This document shows, one piece after another, positions 34,548-48,035 of a stretch of 64,000 bases of DNA. A program made the position numbers and the translations under genes. The stretch comes from PHAA01 sp022706565 (GTDB lineage: Bacteria; Bacillota; Syntrophomonadia; Syntrophomonadales; Syntrophomonadaceae): assembly GCA_040769385.1 (NCBI GenBank), contig JAXGLD010000007.1, positions 1-64,000 on the forward strand, read 5' to 3'. How positions within the stretch are numbered: the first letter of the stretch is position 1; the number at the start of each line of letters is the position of its first letter. The notes beneath the pieces are model-generated. The model ran no database searches. It was not told the DNA's origin and worked only from the letters and a program-made list of their open reading frames with translations.

Positions 34548-35342
34548 ATGGTCAAAATCGAATCTATCACCAAGATATTTGATCCGGGAACAACCACCGA
34601 AAAGCTGGCCATCGACAATATTAGCCTATCCCTTGACGCGGGCGAGTTTGTAACCATAATCGGCGGCAACGGAGCCGGCAAATCTACTCTGCTGAACTGC
34701 ATTGCCGGGGTGTATGAATTAGATGCCGGCCGAATCGAAATCGGCGGGGCGGATATGACCTTCTGGCCGGAATACAAACGTTCTCGCTATATCGGACGGG
34801 TATTCCAGGATCCGCTGCAGGGCACCGCTTTTGATATGACGATTGAGGAGAACCTGGCTATAGCCTATGCCAAAGGCAAACCCCAAGGGTTGCGGAGGGG
34901 TATTACCAAAACTGATATGCAGTTATTCAGAGAACGATTGACCCTTCTCGACCTGGGGCTTGAAGATCGGATGAAGCAAAAGGTAGGTACCCTTTCGGGC
35001 GGACAGCGCCAGGCCCTGACCCTGCTGATGGCAACCATGGTTGAGCCTCAGCTGTTGCTGTTGGACGAACATACCGCTTCGCTGGATCCAGGTATGGCCC
35101 GGCAAGTTCTGTTCCTTACCCGGGAGTTGGTCGAGAAACAACATTTGTGCACTTTAATGGTGACCCACAATATGAAGGACGCCTTGGAATATGGCAGCCG
35201 GACTATCATGATGCATGAAGGCCGAATAATTATGGACATAAAGGGCCAAGACCGGCAAAACATGACCGTGGAACTGTTGGTAAAACAGTTTGGCAGCCGC
35301 AGCGGCATGGAACTGGACAATGATCGGCTGCTGCTAATCTAG
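34548..35342 (+). CDS. trpZ: Tryptophan ABC transporter ATPase TrpZ
   Basis: 264 residues (COG1101). Walker A GGNGAGKSTLLN (about 38-49), Q-loop VFQDPLQGTAFDM, signature LSGGQRQALTLLMATM, Walker B LLLLDEHTASLDP, H-loop VTHNMKDALEYG. The extended VFQDP...GTA and EHTASLDP forms are typical of this subgroup. GGGAGG lies before the ATG. It is the last gene of the operon; no clear terminator before the convergent dapL. Confidence 0.88.
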   Translation: MVKIESITKIFDPGTTTEKLAIDNISLSLDAGEFVTIIGGNGAGKSTLLNCIAGVYELDAGRIEIGGADMTFWPEYKRSRYIGRVFQDPLQGTAFDMTIEENLAIAYAKGKPQGLRRGITKTDMQLFRERLTLLDLGLEDRMKQKVGTLSGGQRQALTLLMATMVEPQLLLLDEHTASLDPGMARQVLFLTRELVEKQHLCTLMVTHNMKDALEYGSRTIMMHEGRIIMDIKGQDRQNMTVELLVKQFGSRSGMELDNDRLLLI

Positions 35343-35490
35343 TCAACACCGCACTAAGAAACGTCATCCCCTGCCATTAATGCCAAAGGATTGTGTCATG
35401 TCCTTAATGGTGTTGGCGTGACGCCCGGAGGTGTTAAGCTTTGAAAGACATCTTTACGGCGCTGGGTCAGCACCGGTCCGCTGGCAACAG

Positions 35491-36663
35491 TTAAAAATCA
35501 ACCTTCCCGATAGCCGCATACATGCGGTCAAATGCCTCCTGCAGCCTTTCCCGGCCCACTGTCAAAGCGATTCGGAAATATCCTTCCCCGTATGTGCCGT
35601 AGCCATCGCCCGGGGTGATGACCACTCCCGTTTTATCCAGGACCAACTCCGCAAAAGACGCCGAGGTATAACCTTTGGGTACGGGGGCCCAGAAATAGAA
35701 ACTCGCTTGGGGCGGGTTTACTTTCCACCCCATTTTTTCGAGACCGGCCAAAGCTATGCTGCGTCGCTCCGCATAAATGCGATTCGATTCTTCAACACAA
35801 TTCTGGGGACCACGCAGCGCTTCAATTCCCGCGTATTGAATAGCCTGGAATATGCCGGAGTCGACGTTGGATTTGAAACGCGCCAAAACCTCCACCGCCT
35901 TGCTATTGCCGGCGGCCCAGCCTATTCTCCAACCAGTCATATTATAGGTTTTCGAGAGCGAGTGGAATTCAATGGCGACCTCTCTGGCTCCGGGTATTTG
36001 TAGGATACTGAGAGGTTTTAGACCATCATAAGCCATTTCGGAATATGCAGCATCGTGGCAAATCAGGATATCGTAGGTACGGGCAAAATCAATCAGTTTA
36101 ACATAGAAAGCACGGTCAGCTACTACCCCAACCGGGTTATTGGGATAGTTTATGAACATCAGCTTGGCTTTCTGGGCGATTTCCGCTGGTATATCCTCCA
36201 ATACCGGCAGGTATTTATTCTCTTCCTTGAGGGGCATGATATAGGACTTGCCGCCGGCCAGCAGGGTGCCGATGTTGTACACCGGATATCCAGGGTCGGG
36301 CACCAGGTTGACATCCCCATGATCCAGGTAGGCAAATGAGATATGGGCTATTCCTTCCTTGGAGCCCAATAAAGATACTATTTCCGTCTTAGGGTCCAGA
36401 GCCACATCAAAACGGCTCTTATACCATTCGGCTACGGCTTGACGGTACTCGAGCAGACCCGCTGAACTGGGGTATTGATGATTGGCGGCATCATAAATGC
36501 TTTGGGCCATACGGTCAATAATATGGCGGGGGGTGGGCAGATCAGGGTCACCTATGCCTAAGTTGATAACATCGATACCTTGTTCCCTGCACTCCGCAAT
36601 TTTTCTCTCGATGCGGGCGAATAAATAAGGGGGCAGTTCTTGCATGGCCAGACTTTCGTTCAT
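35491..36663 (-). CDS. dapL: LL-diaminopimelate aminotransferase
   Basis: 390 residues, a fold-type I PLP enzyme. It converts tetrahydrodipicolinate directly to LL-diaminopimelate using glutamate, one step replacing the succinylase or acetylase branch of lysine synthesis. Seen: INLGIGDPDLPTP at about 34-46, the PLP-phosphate region, NYPNNPVG, and the Schiff-base Lys in SLSKTYNMTGWRIGWAAG (about 235). The adjacent dapF supplies the next step, which supports DapL over a generic aspartate aminotransferase. ATG start; ends convergent to trpZ. Confidence 0.88.
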   Translation of the reverse strand: MNESLAMQELPPYLFARIERKIAECREQGIDVINLGIGDPDLPTPRHIIDRMAQSIYDAANHQYPSSAGLLEYRQAVAEWYKSRFDVALDPKTEIVSLLGSKEGIAHISFAYLDHGDVNLVPDPGYPVYNIGTLLAGGKSYIMPLKEENKYLPVLEDIPAEIAQKAKLMFINYPNNPVGVVADRAFYVKLIDFARTYDILICHDAAYSEMAYDGLKPLSILQIPGAREVAIEFHSLSKTYNMTGWRIGWAAGNSKAVEVLARFKSNVDSGIFQAIQYAGIEALRGPQNCVEESNRIYAERRSIALAGLEKMGWKVNPPQASFYFWAPVPKGYTSASFAELVLDKTGVVITPGDGYGTYGEGYFRIALTVGRERLQEAFDRMYAAIGKVDF

Positions 36664-36704
36664 GAATAATTACCTCCTATATTTCAAATTACCATAGTCG
36701 AATC

Positions 36705-37541
36705 CTATTCCAGCGATATAGTCCCGGAAAAAACCTGGCTGGCGGGACCGGTCATATAGACATGATTATTGCCAGGATTCCATTCTATATGCAAATCGCC
36801 CCCAGGCAGATGTATAGTAACCGCACGATCAGTCAGACCATTCAGTACTGATGCGACCAGAGTGGCACAGGCTCCGGTCCCGCAGGCCATCGTGATCCCA
36901 GCTCCCCTCTCCCAGACGCGCATAATAAGCTCCCGGGATGACAGTACCTGGACAAACTCCACATTGGTCTTGGCCGGAAATAGCGAATGAACCTCCAGTT
37001 GAGGTCCCCATACATCTATCGGGATCTGATCAATATCCTCCACAAAAATGACTGCATGCGGATTGCCCATGGAAATTGCGGTGATTTCAAATTCCTCCCC
37101 GCCAACCTCCGCTTTTACCCCGACCGTGCTGCCAGTGCCGCGCATGGGAATTAATTCTCGTTCCATTATTGGCTCGCCCATATCAACGGTCACTTTCGCG
37201 ACTCGTCCCTCACAGATATGAACAACCGGAAATCTGGGTCCCGCCAGGGTACGGACAGATACTTCGGCTTTATCGACCCAACCGTGCTCATAAGCATACT
37301 TGGCTGCACACCTTATGGCATTTCCGCACATTTCGGGTTCTGAACCATCCGGATTAAATATACGCATAAAAATGTCCATCTCAGTATCACGGCCGATGGC
37401 GGCCAAACCATCTGCTCCCACCCCAAAATGCCGGTCGCATATCATTTCCGCATAGGGTTGCAGCCGATCGGCATCGATCCAATTGGCCACTTCAACGAAG
37501 ACGAAATCATTGCCCAGTCCATGCATTTTAGTAAATTCCAT
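36705..37541 (-). CDS. dapF: Diaminopimelate epimerase
   Basis: 278 residues, complete. It interconverts LL- and meso-diaminopimelate for peptidoglycan and lysine. N-terminal KMHGLGNDFVFVE; first catalytic Cys in EMCGNAIRCAAKYA (about 73); second in ACGTGACATLVAS (about 219). 41 bp before dapL, same strand, so a dapF-dapL operon. AGGAGG stands before the ATG. Two copies of a 14-bp TTGTCACGGGGACG motif and the long inverted repeat lie just upstream. Confidence 0.96.
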   Translation of the reverse strand: MEFTKMHGLGNDFVFVEVANWIDADRLQPYAEMICDRHFGVGADGLAAIGRDTEMDIFMRIFNPDGSEPEMCGNAIRCAAKYAYEHGWVDKAEVSVRTLAGPRFPVVHICEGRVAKVTVDMGEPIMERELIPMRGTGSTVGVKAEVGGEEFEITAISMGNPHAVIFVEDIDQIPIDVWGPQLEVHSLFPAKTNVEFVQVLSSRELIMRVWERGAGITMACGTGACATLVASVLNGLTDRAVTIHLPGGDLHIEWNPGNNHVYMTGPASQVFSGTISLE

Positions 37542-37603
37542 AATAATCCTCCTGCCAATATGGTACAGACCGATCCTGCTAGTTTCATATTATGCCCGAT
37601 TAA

Positions 37604-37648
37604 TTGTCACGGGGACGTAATTGTCACGGGGACGGGGTTGTTGACAAT
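37604..37648 (+). repeat. 28-bp inverted repeat, right copy, with partial tandem copy
   Basis: TTGTCACGGGGACG occurs at 37604-37617 and again at 37621-37634; the second continues into the 28-bp block matching 32179-32206 in reverse complement. The pair encloses trpXYZ, dapL and dapF. Confidence 0.9.
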
Positions 37649-37806
37649 CTCTTGGAAAAAATTTGCCCACGGTTGAGCTGGGTTATTCAGCTACCATGGA
37701 CACCTTCGTCCACTAATGTGTTGTTTCGCGATAATTATATAGACCAGCCCATATAGTTGGCAATAGTACCCGGCCATATATACAATATACCTCGCAGGTC
37801 AAACAG

Positions 37807-37829
37807 AAATCCTGGCAACGACCTACTCT
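37807..37829 (-). repeat. Truncated 5S rRNA 3' fragment
   Basis: AAATCCTGGCAACGACCTAC and three more bases are identical to 37960-37982, the 3' end of the intact 5S gene and its flank. The rest of 5S is missing. Probably a relic of a second 5S copy or of recombination between rRNA operons. Confidence 0.75.
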
Positions 37830-37918
37830 GACGCGGCTATATTGACGCTAATGCCAGCGAATAGAAGGCTGAAAGCCTGACTGCCGGCGACCACAGTCCT
37901 GTGGGAGTTTGATACAGC

Positions 37919-37946
37919 AAAAGCCCTGCCGTTAAGCAGAGCTTAC
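37919..37946 (-). terminator. rRNA operon terminator
   Basis: On the minus strand AAGCTCTGC, loop TTAAC, G, GCAGGGCTT, then TTTGCTG; about 20 bp after 5S. Confidence 0.65.
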
Positions 37947-37962
37947 TATACAAAACAAAAAA

Positions 37963-38076
37963 TCCTGGCAACGACCTACTCTCCCACAGGAAACTGCAGT
38001 ACCATCGGCGCTGGAGAGCTTAACTACCGTGTTCGGGATGGGAACGGGTGTGACCTCTCCGCTATTGTCACCAGGA
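37963..38076 (-). rRNA. 5S ribosomal RNA
   Basis: About 114 nt. On the minus strand TCCTGGTGACAATAGCGGAG at the 5' end, CCGAACACGG in the middle and GGTCGTTGCCAGGA at the 3' end. Ends set by pairing of CCTGG with CCAGG. Confidence 0.93.
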
Positions 38077-38198
38077 AATCTGATTACGTATTAGGTTTTA
38101 TTTAGATCTCAAGGATTAAGATCCCTGAAAACTGCACAAGGTTGGAAGTATTGATTGAAGCAGGAATGGTTGTTTCTCTCACGTTGAAATTGAAAATA

Positions 38199-41195
<2,997 letters not shown>

Positions 41196-41577
41196 TAACT
41201 TTTTCTCTTGGACAAAGCTCACACCCTCATGTGGCCTCGCCCTTTCCTTCGCGAGAGAACTTATCCTCTAGAATCTCTCCTTCAAACAAGCTTTCGCTTA
41301 CTCTCTCGAGTTCTCTAGTGAATTTGTTCCTACTTCTTCTTTACTTCGCTTGTGCAGTTTTCAAAGATCTTGCTGTGCCCGCAGGCTCATCGGCAGTCAG
41401 CCCCGAAGGCTTCTATTCGCCGATACTTGCCGCCAAACTGGCAGCGTCGTTTGGATCTCCCGAACTTTAGTTCAGGATTTTCCTTGCTTTGACCTTTTAT
41501 ATAAAACGAACAAGAGAAAGAGAAGTGTGATCGACCTAGAAGTAGATACATCTTTTCAAGACGCATCTTTTCTCCTT
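41196..41577 (-). other. 16S-23S spacer without tRNA genes
   Basis: About 380 bp. No tRNA-Ile or tRNA-Ala cloverleaf seen. A TTGAAAACTGCACAAG element (about 41350-41366) has a counterpart in the 23S-5S spacer near 38128-38141 and is probably a processing/antitermination element common in Firmicute rRNA operons. Confidence 0.6.
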
Positions 41578-43135
<1,558 letters not shown>

Positions 43136-43366
43136 AATATCCCTTGCAGGGTCTCCCTGCTTAGTCTTCTTCTTTTGAATCCATTCGATGGCTCTTTGTA
43201 AAAAAAAGTTATCGCTGGACCTTTGGTCTCCCCCTTGACTTCCGTTTCCTTCCGCCTCGAGTTCAACCGTTTTCGCACTTCGTCTTTCTCTTTGTTCTGT
43301 TTTATCAGAGCTTTCGTTTCCGGTTATCCCGGAAACTTTCTGTCCGCTTTCCTGCGGGCAAGGAGA
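43136..43366 (-). other. rRNA operon leader
   Basis: About 230 bp between the rRNA promoter and 16S. Contains TTCCGGGATAACCGGAA-type inverted repeats near 43317-43340; no gene. Confidence 0.5.
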
Positions 43367-43396
43367 ATCTTATCATGGCTTCGAGTCTAACGTCAA
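43367..43396 (-). promoter_or_regulatory. rRNA operon promoter
   Basis: Minus strand TTGACG (43391-43396), 18 bp, TAAGAT (43367-43372), about 230 bp before 16S. Confidence 0.7.
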
Positions 43397-43546
43397 CACT
43401 TTTTGTCGATTTTCGCAATTAGTACGCCAGGTAACGTGACTGTAGGAAGCCCATACTTTCGAGGTTTGGCAGGGCATAAATATTTTGACCTGGTGCATAC
43501 AGAATACAAACAAACCAGACAAATTGCCCCCCAAGATAATACTTGT

Positions 43547-43576
43547 TTGATTGCCAGCCAGCATTTATGGTAAAAT
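43547..43576 (+). promoter_or_regulatory. mntP promoter
   Basis: TTGATT (43547-43552), 18 bp, TAAAAT (43571-43576). Predicts a leader of about 165 nt. Confidence 0.55.
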
Positions 43577-43582
43577 CTTGTA

Positions 43583-43731
43583 TCGTAAAGTGGCTTAAAT
43601 AGAACCGAAACATCAGACCAAATGCTCGGATTGAATTAAAATCATTGTGGCATCGATGTTAAATTGGGCGGGTGAAATAAATGCTCGCGTAATATAGACG
43701 CAGGTGCAGATACGCAGTACCTGCCTTTTTT
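43583..43731 (+). promoter_or_regulatory. mntP leader with terminator hairpin
   Basis: GCAGGT (43700-43705, after GAC) and ACCTGC (43718-43723) form a stem with a 12-nt loop, followed by CTTTTTTG. The mntP Shine-Dalgarno site GGAGGGG begins four bases after the T-tract, the layout of a regulated terminator. AAATGCTCG is repeated at 43620 and 43679. The conserved sequences of the yybP-ykoY Mn2+ riboswitch (GGGGAGUA and the second loop) are not present. Confidence 0.5.
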
Positions 43732-43750
43732 GTTGGAGGGGCTGAACGGC

Positions 43751-44320
43751 GTGGGCTGGTTCGAATTGTTTATGATTGCAGTCGGTTTATCAATGGACGC
43801 TTTTGCGGTAGCCCTGGGAAAAGGGCTGAATATGATGCGGCTTAATTACCGCCATGCTCTGGTGATCGCCGCGTTCTTCGGCGGGTTCCAGGCCGGTATG
43901 CCCCTGCTGGGTTGGTTGTTGGGCAGGCAGTTCGAGAGATACATAACCGCAATTGATCACTGGGTGGCGTTTTTGCTGCTGCTTTTCATAGGCGGCAAGA
44001 TGCTGTGGGGTGCCTTTCATGAAAAAGATGATAACTGGGCTGATATCGATGATCGTCTCAATGTAGGAGAATTGACCCTCCTGGCAGTCGCCACCAGCAT
44101 CGATGCATTGGCGGTTGGGATTACATTTGCATTTTTACAGGTCTCCATCCTGCCTTCCGTAACCTTGATTGGGGTCACTACTTTAATACTCTCTTTTATC
44201 GGGGTGATGATTGGTAATCGGTTTGGAACCAGATTTGAGAGCAAGGCGGAAATCGCCGGCGGCTTAGTACTGATATTCATAGGTGCTAAGATTCTATTTG
44301 AACACTTGGGTGTGATCTAA
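43751..44320 (+). CDS. mntP: Manganese efflux pump MntP
   Basis: 189 residues, six helices built from two DUF204 repeats. Repeat 1 shows GLSMDAFAVALGKG (Asp16), repeat 2 ATSIDALAVGITFAF; these Asp residues line the Mn2+ path. It exports Mn2+ to prevent toxicity. The GTG 43751 lies ten bases after GGAGGGG; a TTG at 43730 would overlap the Shine-Dalgarno site. A terminator sits just upstream, so expression is probably attenuated. Confidence 0.92.
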   Translation: MGWFELFMIAVGLSMDAFAVALGKGLNMMRLNYRHALVIAAFFGGFQAGMPLLGWLLGRQFERYITAIDHWVAFLLLLFIGGKMLWGAFHEKDDNWADIDDRLNVGELTLLAVATSIDALAVGITFAFLQVSILPSVTLIGVTTLILSFIGVMIGNRFGTRFESKAEIAGGLVLIFIGAKILFEHLGVI

Positions 44321-44432
44321 AACCTTCAGATTAATACCAGACACCAAATTATTGTTAATGGGGACAGTCCCGAATTACTTGCGGGGGCCTATCCCCAAGT
44401 TATTGTTGGTCCGGTACCAAGAAATAAGTTAG

Positions 44433-44470
44433 AAGCCGAGTAGTCCTCAAGCGGGACTACTCGGCTTTTT
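44433..44470. terminator. Terminator between mntP and rplY (convergent)
   Basis: AAGCCGAGTAGTCC / GGACTACTCGGCTT perfect 14-bp stem with TTTTT on the plus strand; probably works for both convergent genes. GGGACAGTCCC and TACTTGCGGGGGC elements lie at 44360-44388. Confidence 0.85.
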
Positions 44471-44499
44471 AGCAGTGCTTATGTTATTGGGGGGCCCTT

Positions 44500-45096
44500 T
44501 TATTCGGTTTCGGCCTCTGGTGATTCTTCTTGAGGGGTCTCTTCTGGTTCGGGCGCTCTGACCGGTTGATGTGTAACCGCGGCGTATACGGTGTCTTCTT
44601 TGTCACTCAGGTTCAACCGGTGCTCCCGTTGAATAGTCTCTGCTGTTACCGAGTCGCCTGCCTCCAGCAATCCTACGTCGATGCGGATAGTCTCAGGTAT
44701 GGATGCCATGGTTCCCTCTACTTCCGCCGTCGGTTTGTATACCTGCAATTGCAGCTTCCGGTCAGTCAGTTGATCTTCATTTGCAAAAAGGATAGGTATG
44801 TTCAGCTTCACTTCCTGGTCTTTGGATACAACCTGTATATCGACATGGATAATTCTCTTGGAAATGGCATCTCGCTGGATTTCTTTGATAAATCCAGATT
44901 TGCGGGTGCTGCCGAAATCGATATCCACTCGAGCGTTGGAGCCATGCTTGGAAATCAGTTTTTGCAGAGGGCTGTACTCAAGTTTTACCGACTTGGCAGC
45001 GGGCACATCACCCCCATAGATAATCCCCGGGATGAAGCCCTTCTCTCTGAATTTGCCTGGTCGTCGGTCAGTTGCGGTCAAGGTTGTCTGTTCCAT
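44500..45096 (-). CDS. rplY: Ribosomal protein L25 / general stress protein Ctc
   Basis: 198 residues. The N-terminal L25 domain (about 1-90; RRPGKFREKGFIPGIIYG and HVDIQ) binds 5S rRNA; the C-terminal TL5/Ctc domain (about 98-180) has PILFANEDQL, VEGTMASIPETIRIDV and LNLSDKEDTV. The acidic Glu/Pro tail is normal. It has its own promoter after cphA. Confidence 0.93.
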   Translation of the reverse strand: MEQTTLTATDRRPGKFREKGFIPGIIYGGDVPAAKSVKLEYSPLQKLISKHGSNARVDIDFGSTRKSGFIKEIQRDAISKRIIHVDIQVVSKDQEVKLNIPILFANEDQLTDRKLQLQVYKPTAEVEGTMASIPETIRIDVGLLEAGDSVTAETIQREHRLNLSDKEDTVYAAVTHQPVRAPEPEETPQEESPEAETE

Positions 45097-45175
45097 CTAA
45101 AAATCTCCTTCTGGCTTAAGCCTAATCGTTTACATATCCTTTTGTATGCGGCCGGAAAATCTACCAACATTTTCT

Positions 45176-45204
45176 ATTATAAACCAATGACTTCCCCCCG
45201 GCAA
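45176..45204 (-). promoter_or_regulatory. rplY promoter
   Basis: Minus strand TTGCCG (45199-45204), 17 bp, TATAAT (45176-45181), starting at the base after the cphA stop codon. Confidence 0.65.
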
Positions 45205-47910
45205 TTATTGAACCACTCGCAGGGCTACTTCTTTGCCCGATATTTCCCCGGGTGTCACGGCCTGGATGTATGGAACAGCCCCATCCCGCTCGGCCACCGC
45301 TGATTGCACGTCCAGGATCTTAAGGTAGTCCAGGATCAATTTGTAGTTGGATTCGAAATTTTCATAGAACATCATTATCAAATCGCCTGGCAGGGCATTA
45401 TCAAGAGCTGCTTGCAGGGCTAGTGTTTCCGAGCGGATAATCTCGATCTCCTTGCGGCTGGCACCGCCGTTAACCGCCCCCCGATACAGGATTTCAGCTG
45501 CGTCGCCCGGTTTTCTGCCCCTGAGGTCGGCATCTTCCTTGATATAGATCTTCCCGAAAGCCCTACCGCACAACTGCCCCACTTCAAAGATAGACCGGTC
45601 CAACCGATCGCCGGGCATGCCGATCACCCCCACCAAGCGGCCAGCATCAAGGCTTTGAGCCAATTGAATGGCACACTGGTAACCACTCAGGTTATGGCCA
45701 TAATCGAGCATTACCTGAAACTTGCCGAGATCGAAGAGGTTTAGACGGCCGGCATTAGATCGGGGATCAGCCCGGAAAGACATCAATCCCCACCTAATGG
45801 TATGGGTCGAGATCCCCAGGCAATACAAACCTGCGGCGGCCGCCAAGGCATTCTCTATGTTGCAGACGGCTTTGCCGCCAAAGGTAATAGGTATCTCATT
45901 TATGTCGATAAGTTCTATCCGGTTGCAATCGCGGTAAAGGCACACGGTTTGGTCTTCAGCCACTGCGGCTAATCCGCCAGCATCGATATGCTTGATCAGG
46001 CTGGCGCCGTTGCGGTTCTGGCCAAACAACGCCAGGTTGCTCCTCACCCGAGATGCAATTATCTCAGTCATTCGGTCATCAGCGTTTAATACCGCATAAC
46101 CATCCGGCTTGACCGCCTCCGCCACCAGTGACTTGACAAAAGCCAGGTCCTGAAGTGTATTTACGTCGTCAATACCCAGATGGTCATCGCTTATATTTGT
46201 AATCAAACCTACATCGGCCAGGTCGTAACCAAGACCGGATCGGATCAAGCCCCCGCGGGCAGTCTCCAAAACTGCCGCTTCAACTTCCCGGTTGTACAAG
46301 ATAGCCTGGGCGCTGGCCGGTCCGGTATTATCACCCTTGGATACACATTCTGGACCGATATATGAGCCGCTAGAGCAGGTCATACCAACCTTTTTGCCAG
46401 CCAGGGTCAAAACATGACTGATCAAACGGGTGACCGTGGTTTTGCCATTGGTGCCGGTTATCGAGATGACCGGGATAGACTCATAGCCGCTGGCAAACAT
46501 GTGATCGAGGATATCGGCGGCAACGTTGCAGGGGTTTCCTTCGCTGGGGTAGAGATGCATGCGCAGGCCGGGGGCAGCGTTTACCTCGATCACGGCGCCG
46601 TTAGCGGGGGTCAGCAATCTGGCGATATTATCGGTTACAATATCGATTCCCGCCACATCCAAGCCGATCACCCGAGCTGCCTTGATAGCCAACTCCTTGT
46701 TGCGGGGGTGAATATCCCGGGTGCATTCGCGGGCGCTCCCCCCGGTACTGAGATTGCCATTTCCACGCAGGTGAATAATTTCACCTGGCCGCGGTATATC
46801 CTCCGGTTCCATTTCGATGCGGGCCAGGAATTCCCGGGCCGCTGCATCAAGGACAATTTTACTCAACCGTCTTTCATGACCTTCACCCCGATCTGGCCTC
46901 ATGTTCTCCTGCTCGACCAGTTCGGCAATGGTGCTGACCCCATCCCCTATAATGCAGGGAGGCCGCCGTTCGGCAACGGCCGCTACCTTGTCCCCTACCA
47001 CCAGGACGCGGTAATCACGCCCCCGGATGTGTTTCTCCACCATAACCCCGTCGGAATAGTCCTGGGCCAGTTGGAATGCCTTTATCAACAAGGTTTCATT
47101 ATATACATTGGCGGTAACCCCTTTGCCCTGATTGGAATCATAGGGCTTCACCACCACCGGATATCCGATCTGTTCCGCCATAACCAGCGCAGACTCCTCA
47201 CTGTAGACTACTCCGCCGGCGGGGACGGGAATATTATTTTCGCGCAGCAGTTCCTTGGCCAGTTGCTTATTCTTGGCCAGATCCACGGCAATACTGCTGG
47301 TCGTACCGGGAAGGGATGCTTCAATGAAACAGGTGGCCCGACCATAGCCTAATTGCAGCAGACTATCGGACCCTATTCGACGAACCGGTATGTGGCGCCG
47401 CCGGGCTTCATCGAAAATGGCCTTGGTACTGGGCCCGAGCTGGGAATCACAGGCTGTTTCATTGAGCTCTTCAATAATATCCTCAACCGCCAAGGGCTGG
47501 CCGGTTGCAAAAGCCATGACTATCTCAGCGGCTGCATACCCGATAGCGCGGGCACTGCTTTCATTCATATATTCATAGATAATGCAGTACAAATTCGGCT
47601 CTTTTACCACTCGTGTTTTGCCAAAATAGACGTCGTATCCTAATACACTCTGCAACTCCAAGGCCAGATGCTCAGTTACGTGAGAAATCAGGGTCCCCTC
47701 CTGCAGTCTTTCCACTAAGCCGCCTTCATACCCCAATGAGCAATAATGGGTTCTCAGGCCGGGGAAGCAATTGAGTAATCGCTGATTGAATCCTTCTATT
47801 TGATTGGTAGGAACTTCGGCTAATCCTTCCAGATCAACAATCATCCTGACCACCGGGCGGTGACTGTAAATGTTTCGGCCGCTGTATCTACGGACGCTGA
47901 TTACCTCCAT
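45205..47910 (-). CDS. cphA: Cyanophycin synthetase
   Basis: 901 residues, near the normal length of CphA1. N-terminal domain (about 1-160), ATP-grasp domain (about 212-475; VVVKPYDSNQGKGV, IEVNAAPGLRMHLYPSEG) that adds Asp to the backbone, and a Mur-ligase-like domain (about 480-880; GTNGKTT 486-492, NISDDHLG, DYGHNLSGY) that adds Arg to the Asp side chain. Product: multi-L-arginyl-poly-L-aspartate, a cytoplasmic nitrogen store. Cyanophycinase lies 125 bp upstream. TTGGAGGA precedes the ATG. Confidence 0.96.
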   Translation of the reverse strand: MEVISVRRYSGRNIYSHRPVVRMIVDLEGLAEVPTNQIEGFNQRLLNCFPGLRTHYCSLGYEGGLVERLQEGTLISHVTEHLALELQSVLGYDVYFGKTRVVKEPNLYCIIYEYMNESSARAIGYAAAEIVMAFATGQPLAVEDIIEELNETACDSQLGPSTKAIFDEARRRHIPVRRIGSDSLLQLGYGRATCFIEASLPGTTSSIAVDLAKNKQLAKELLRENNIPVPAGGVVYSEESALVMAEQIGYPVVVKPYDSNQGKGVTANVYNETLLIKAFQLAQDYSDGVMVEKHIRGRDYRVLVVGDKVAAVAERRPPCIIGDGVSTIAELVEQENMRPDRGEGHERRLSKIVLDAAAREFLARIEMEPEDIPRPGEIIHLRGNGNLSTGGSARECTRDIHPRNKELAIKAARVIGLDVAGIDIVTDNIARLLTPANGAVIEVNAAPGLRMHLYPSEGNPCNVAADILDHMFASGYESIPVISITGTNGKTTVTRLISHVLTLAGKKVGMTCSSGSYIGPECVSKGDNTGPASAQAILYNREVEAAVLETARGGLIRSGLGYDLADVGLITNISDDHLGIDDVNTLQDLAFVKSLVAEAVKPDGYAVLNADDRMTEIIASRVRSNLALFGQNRNGASLIKHIDAGGLAAVAEDQTVCLYRDCNRIELIDINEIPITFGGKAVCNIENALAAAAGLYCLGISTHTIRWGLMSFRADPRSNAGRLNLFDLGKFQVMLDYGHNLSGYQCAIQLAQSLDAGRLVGVIGMPGDRLDRSIFEVGQLCGRAFGKIYIKEDADLRGRKPGDAAEILYRGAVNGGASRKEIEIIRSETLALQAALDNALPGDLIMMFYENFESNYKLILDYLKILDVQSAVAERDGAVPYIQAVTPGEISGKEVALRVVQ

Positions 47911-48035
47911 TATTAGTCCTCCAAGGTTTAGTTAGTCTCTAAATTCTCTACTTAATGATATAGACTTTTCCATGAGGTCGAAGTGATATAGCGCCATCAT
48001 CCTGAGGCAAAACCGATTTTGGTAAAATCTCAACT

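Larger units (their letters stand above)
37649..37962. other. Intergenic region between dapF and 5S rRNA
   Basis: Holds a 23-bp fragment identical to the 5S 3' end (37807-37829) and the rRNA terminator at 37919-37946. A small CCACAG/CTGTGG palindrome lies near 37895. No gene seen. Confidence 0.6.

Noticed and set aside
35430..35496. 17-codon ORF after trpZ with CGGAGGTG
   Set aside because: Possible, but it runs into the dapL 3' end and nothing supports it beyond the ribosome binding site.
41196..41577. tRNA-Ile/tRNA-Ala in the 16S-23S spacer
   Set aside because: No GGTTCGA-type T arm or matching acceptor stem found on the minus strand.
43583..43731. yybP-ykoY Mn2+ riboswitch before mntP
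   Set aside because: Expected from the gene, but the GGGGAGUA loop and its partner loop were not seen; kept as an unclassified leader.
44530..45303. 257-codon plus-strand frame opposite rplY
   Set aside because: Antisense shadow; codon pattern follows the real L25 gene on the other strand.
46414..47352. 312-codon plus-strand frame opposite cphA
   Set aside because: Antisense shadow of a well-conserved gene; no family motif and no ribosome binding site.
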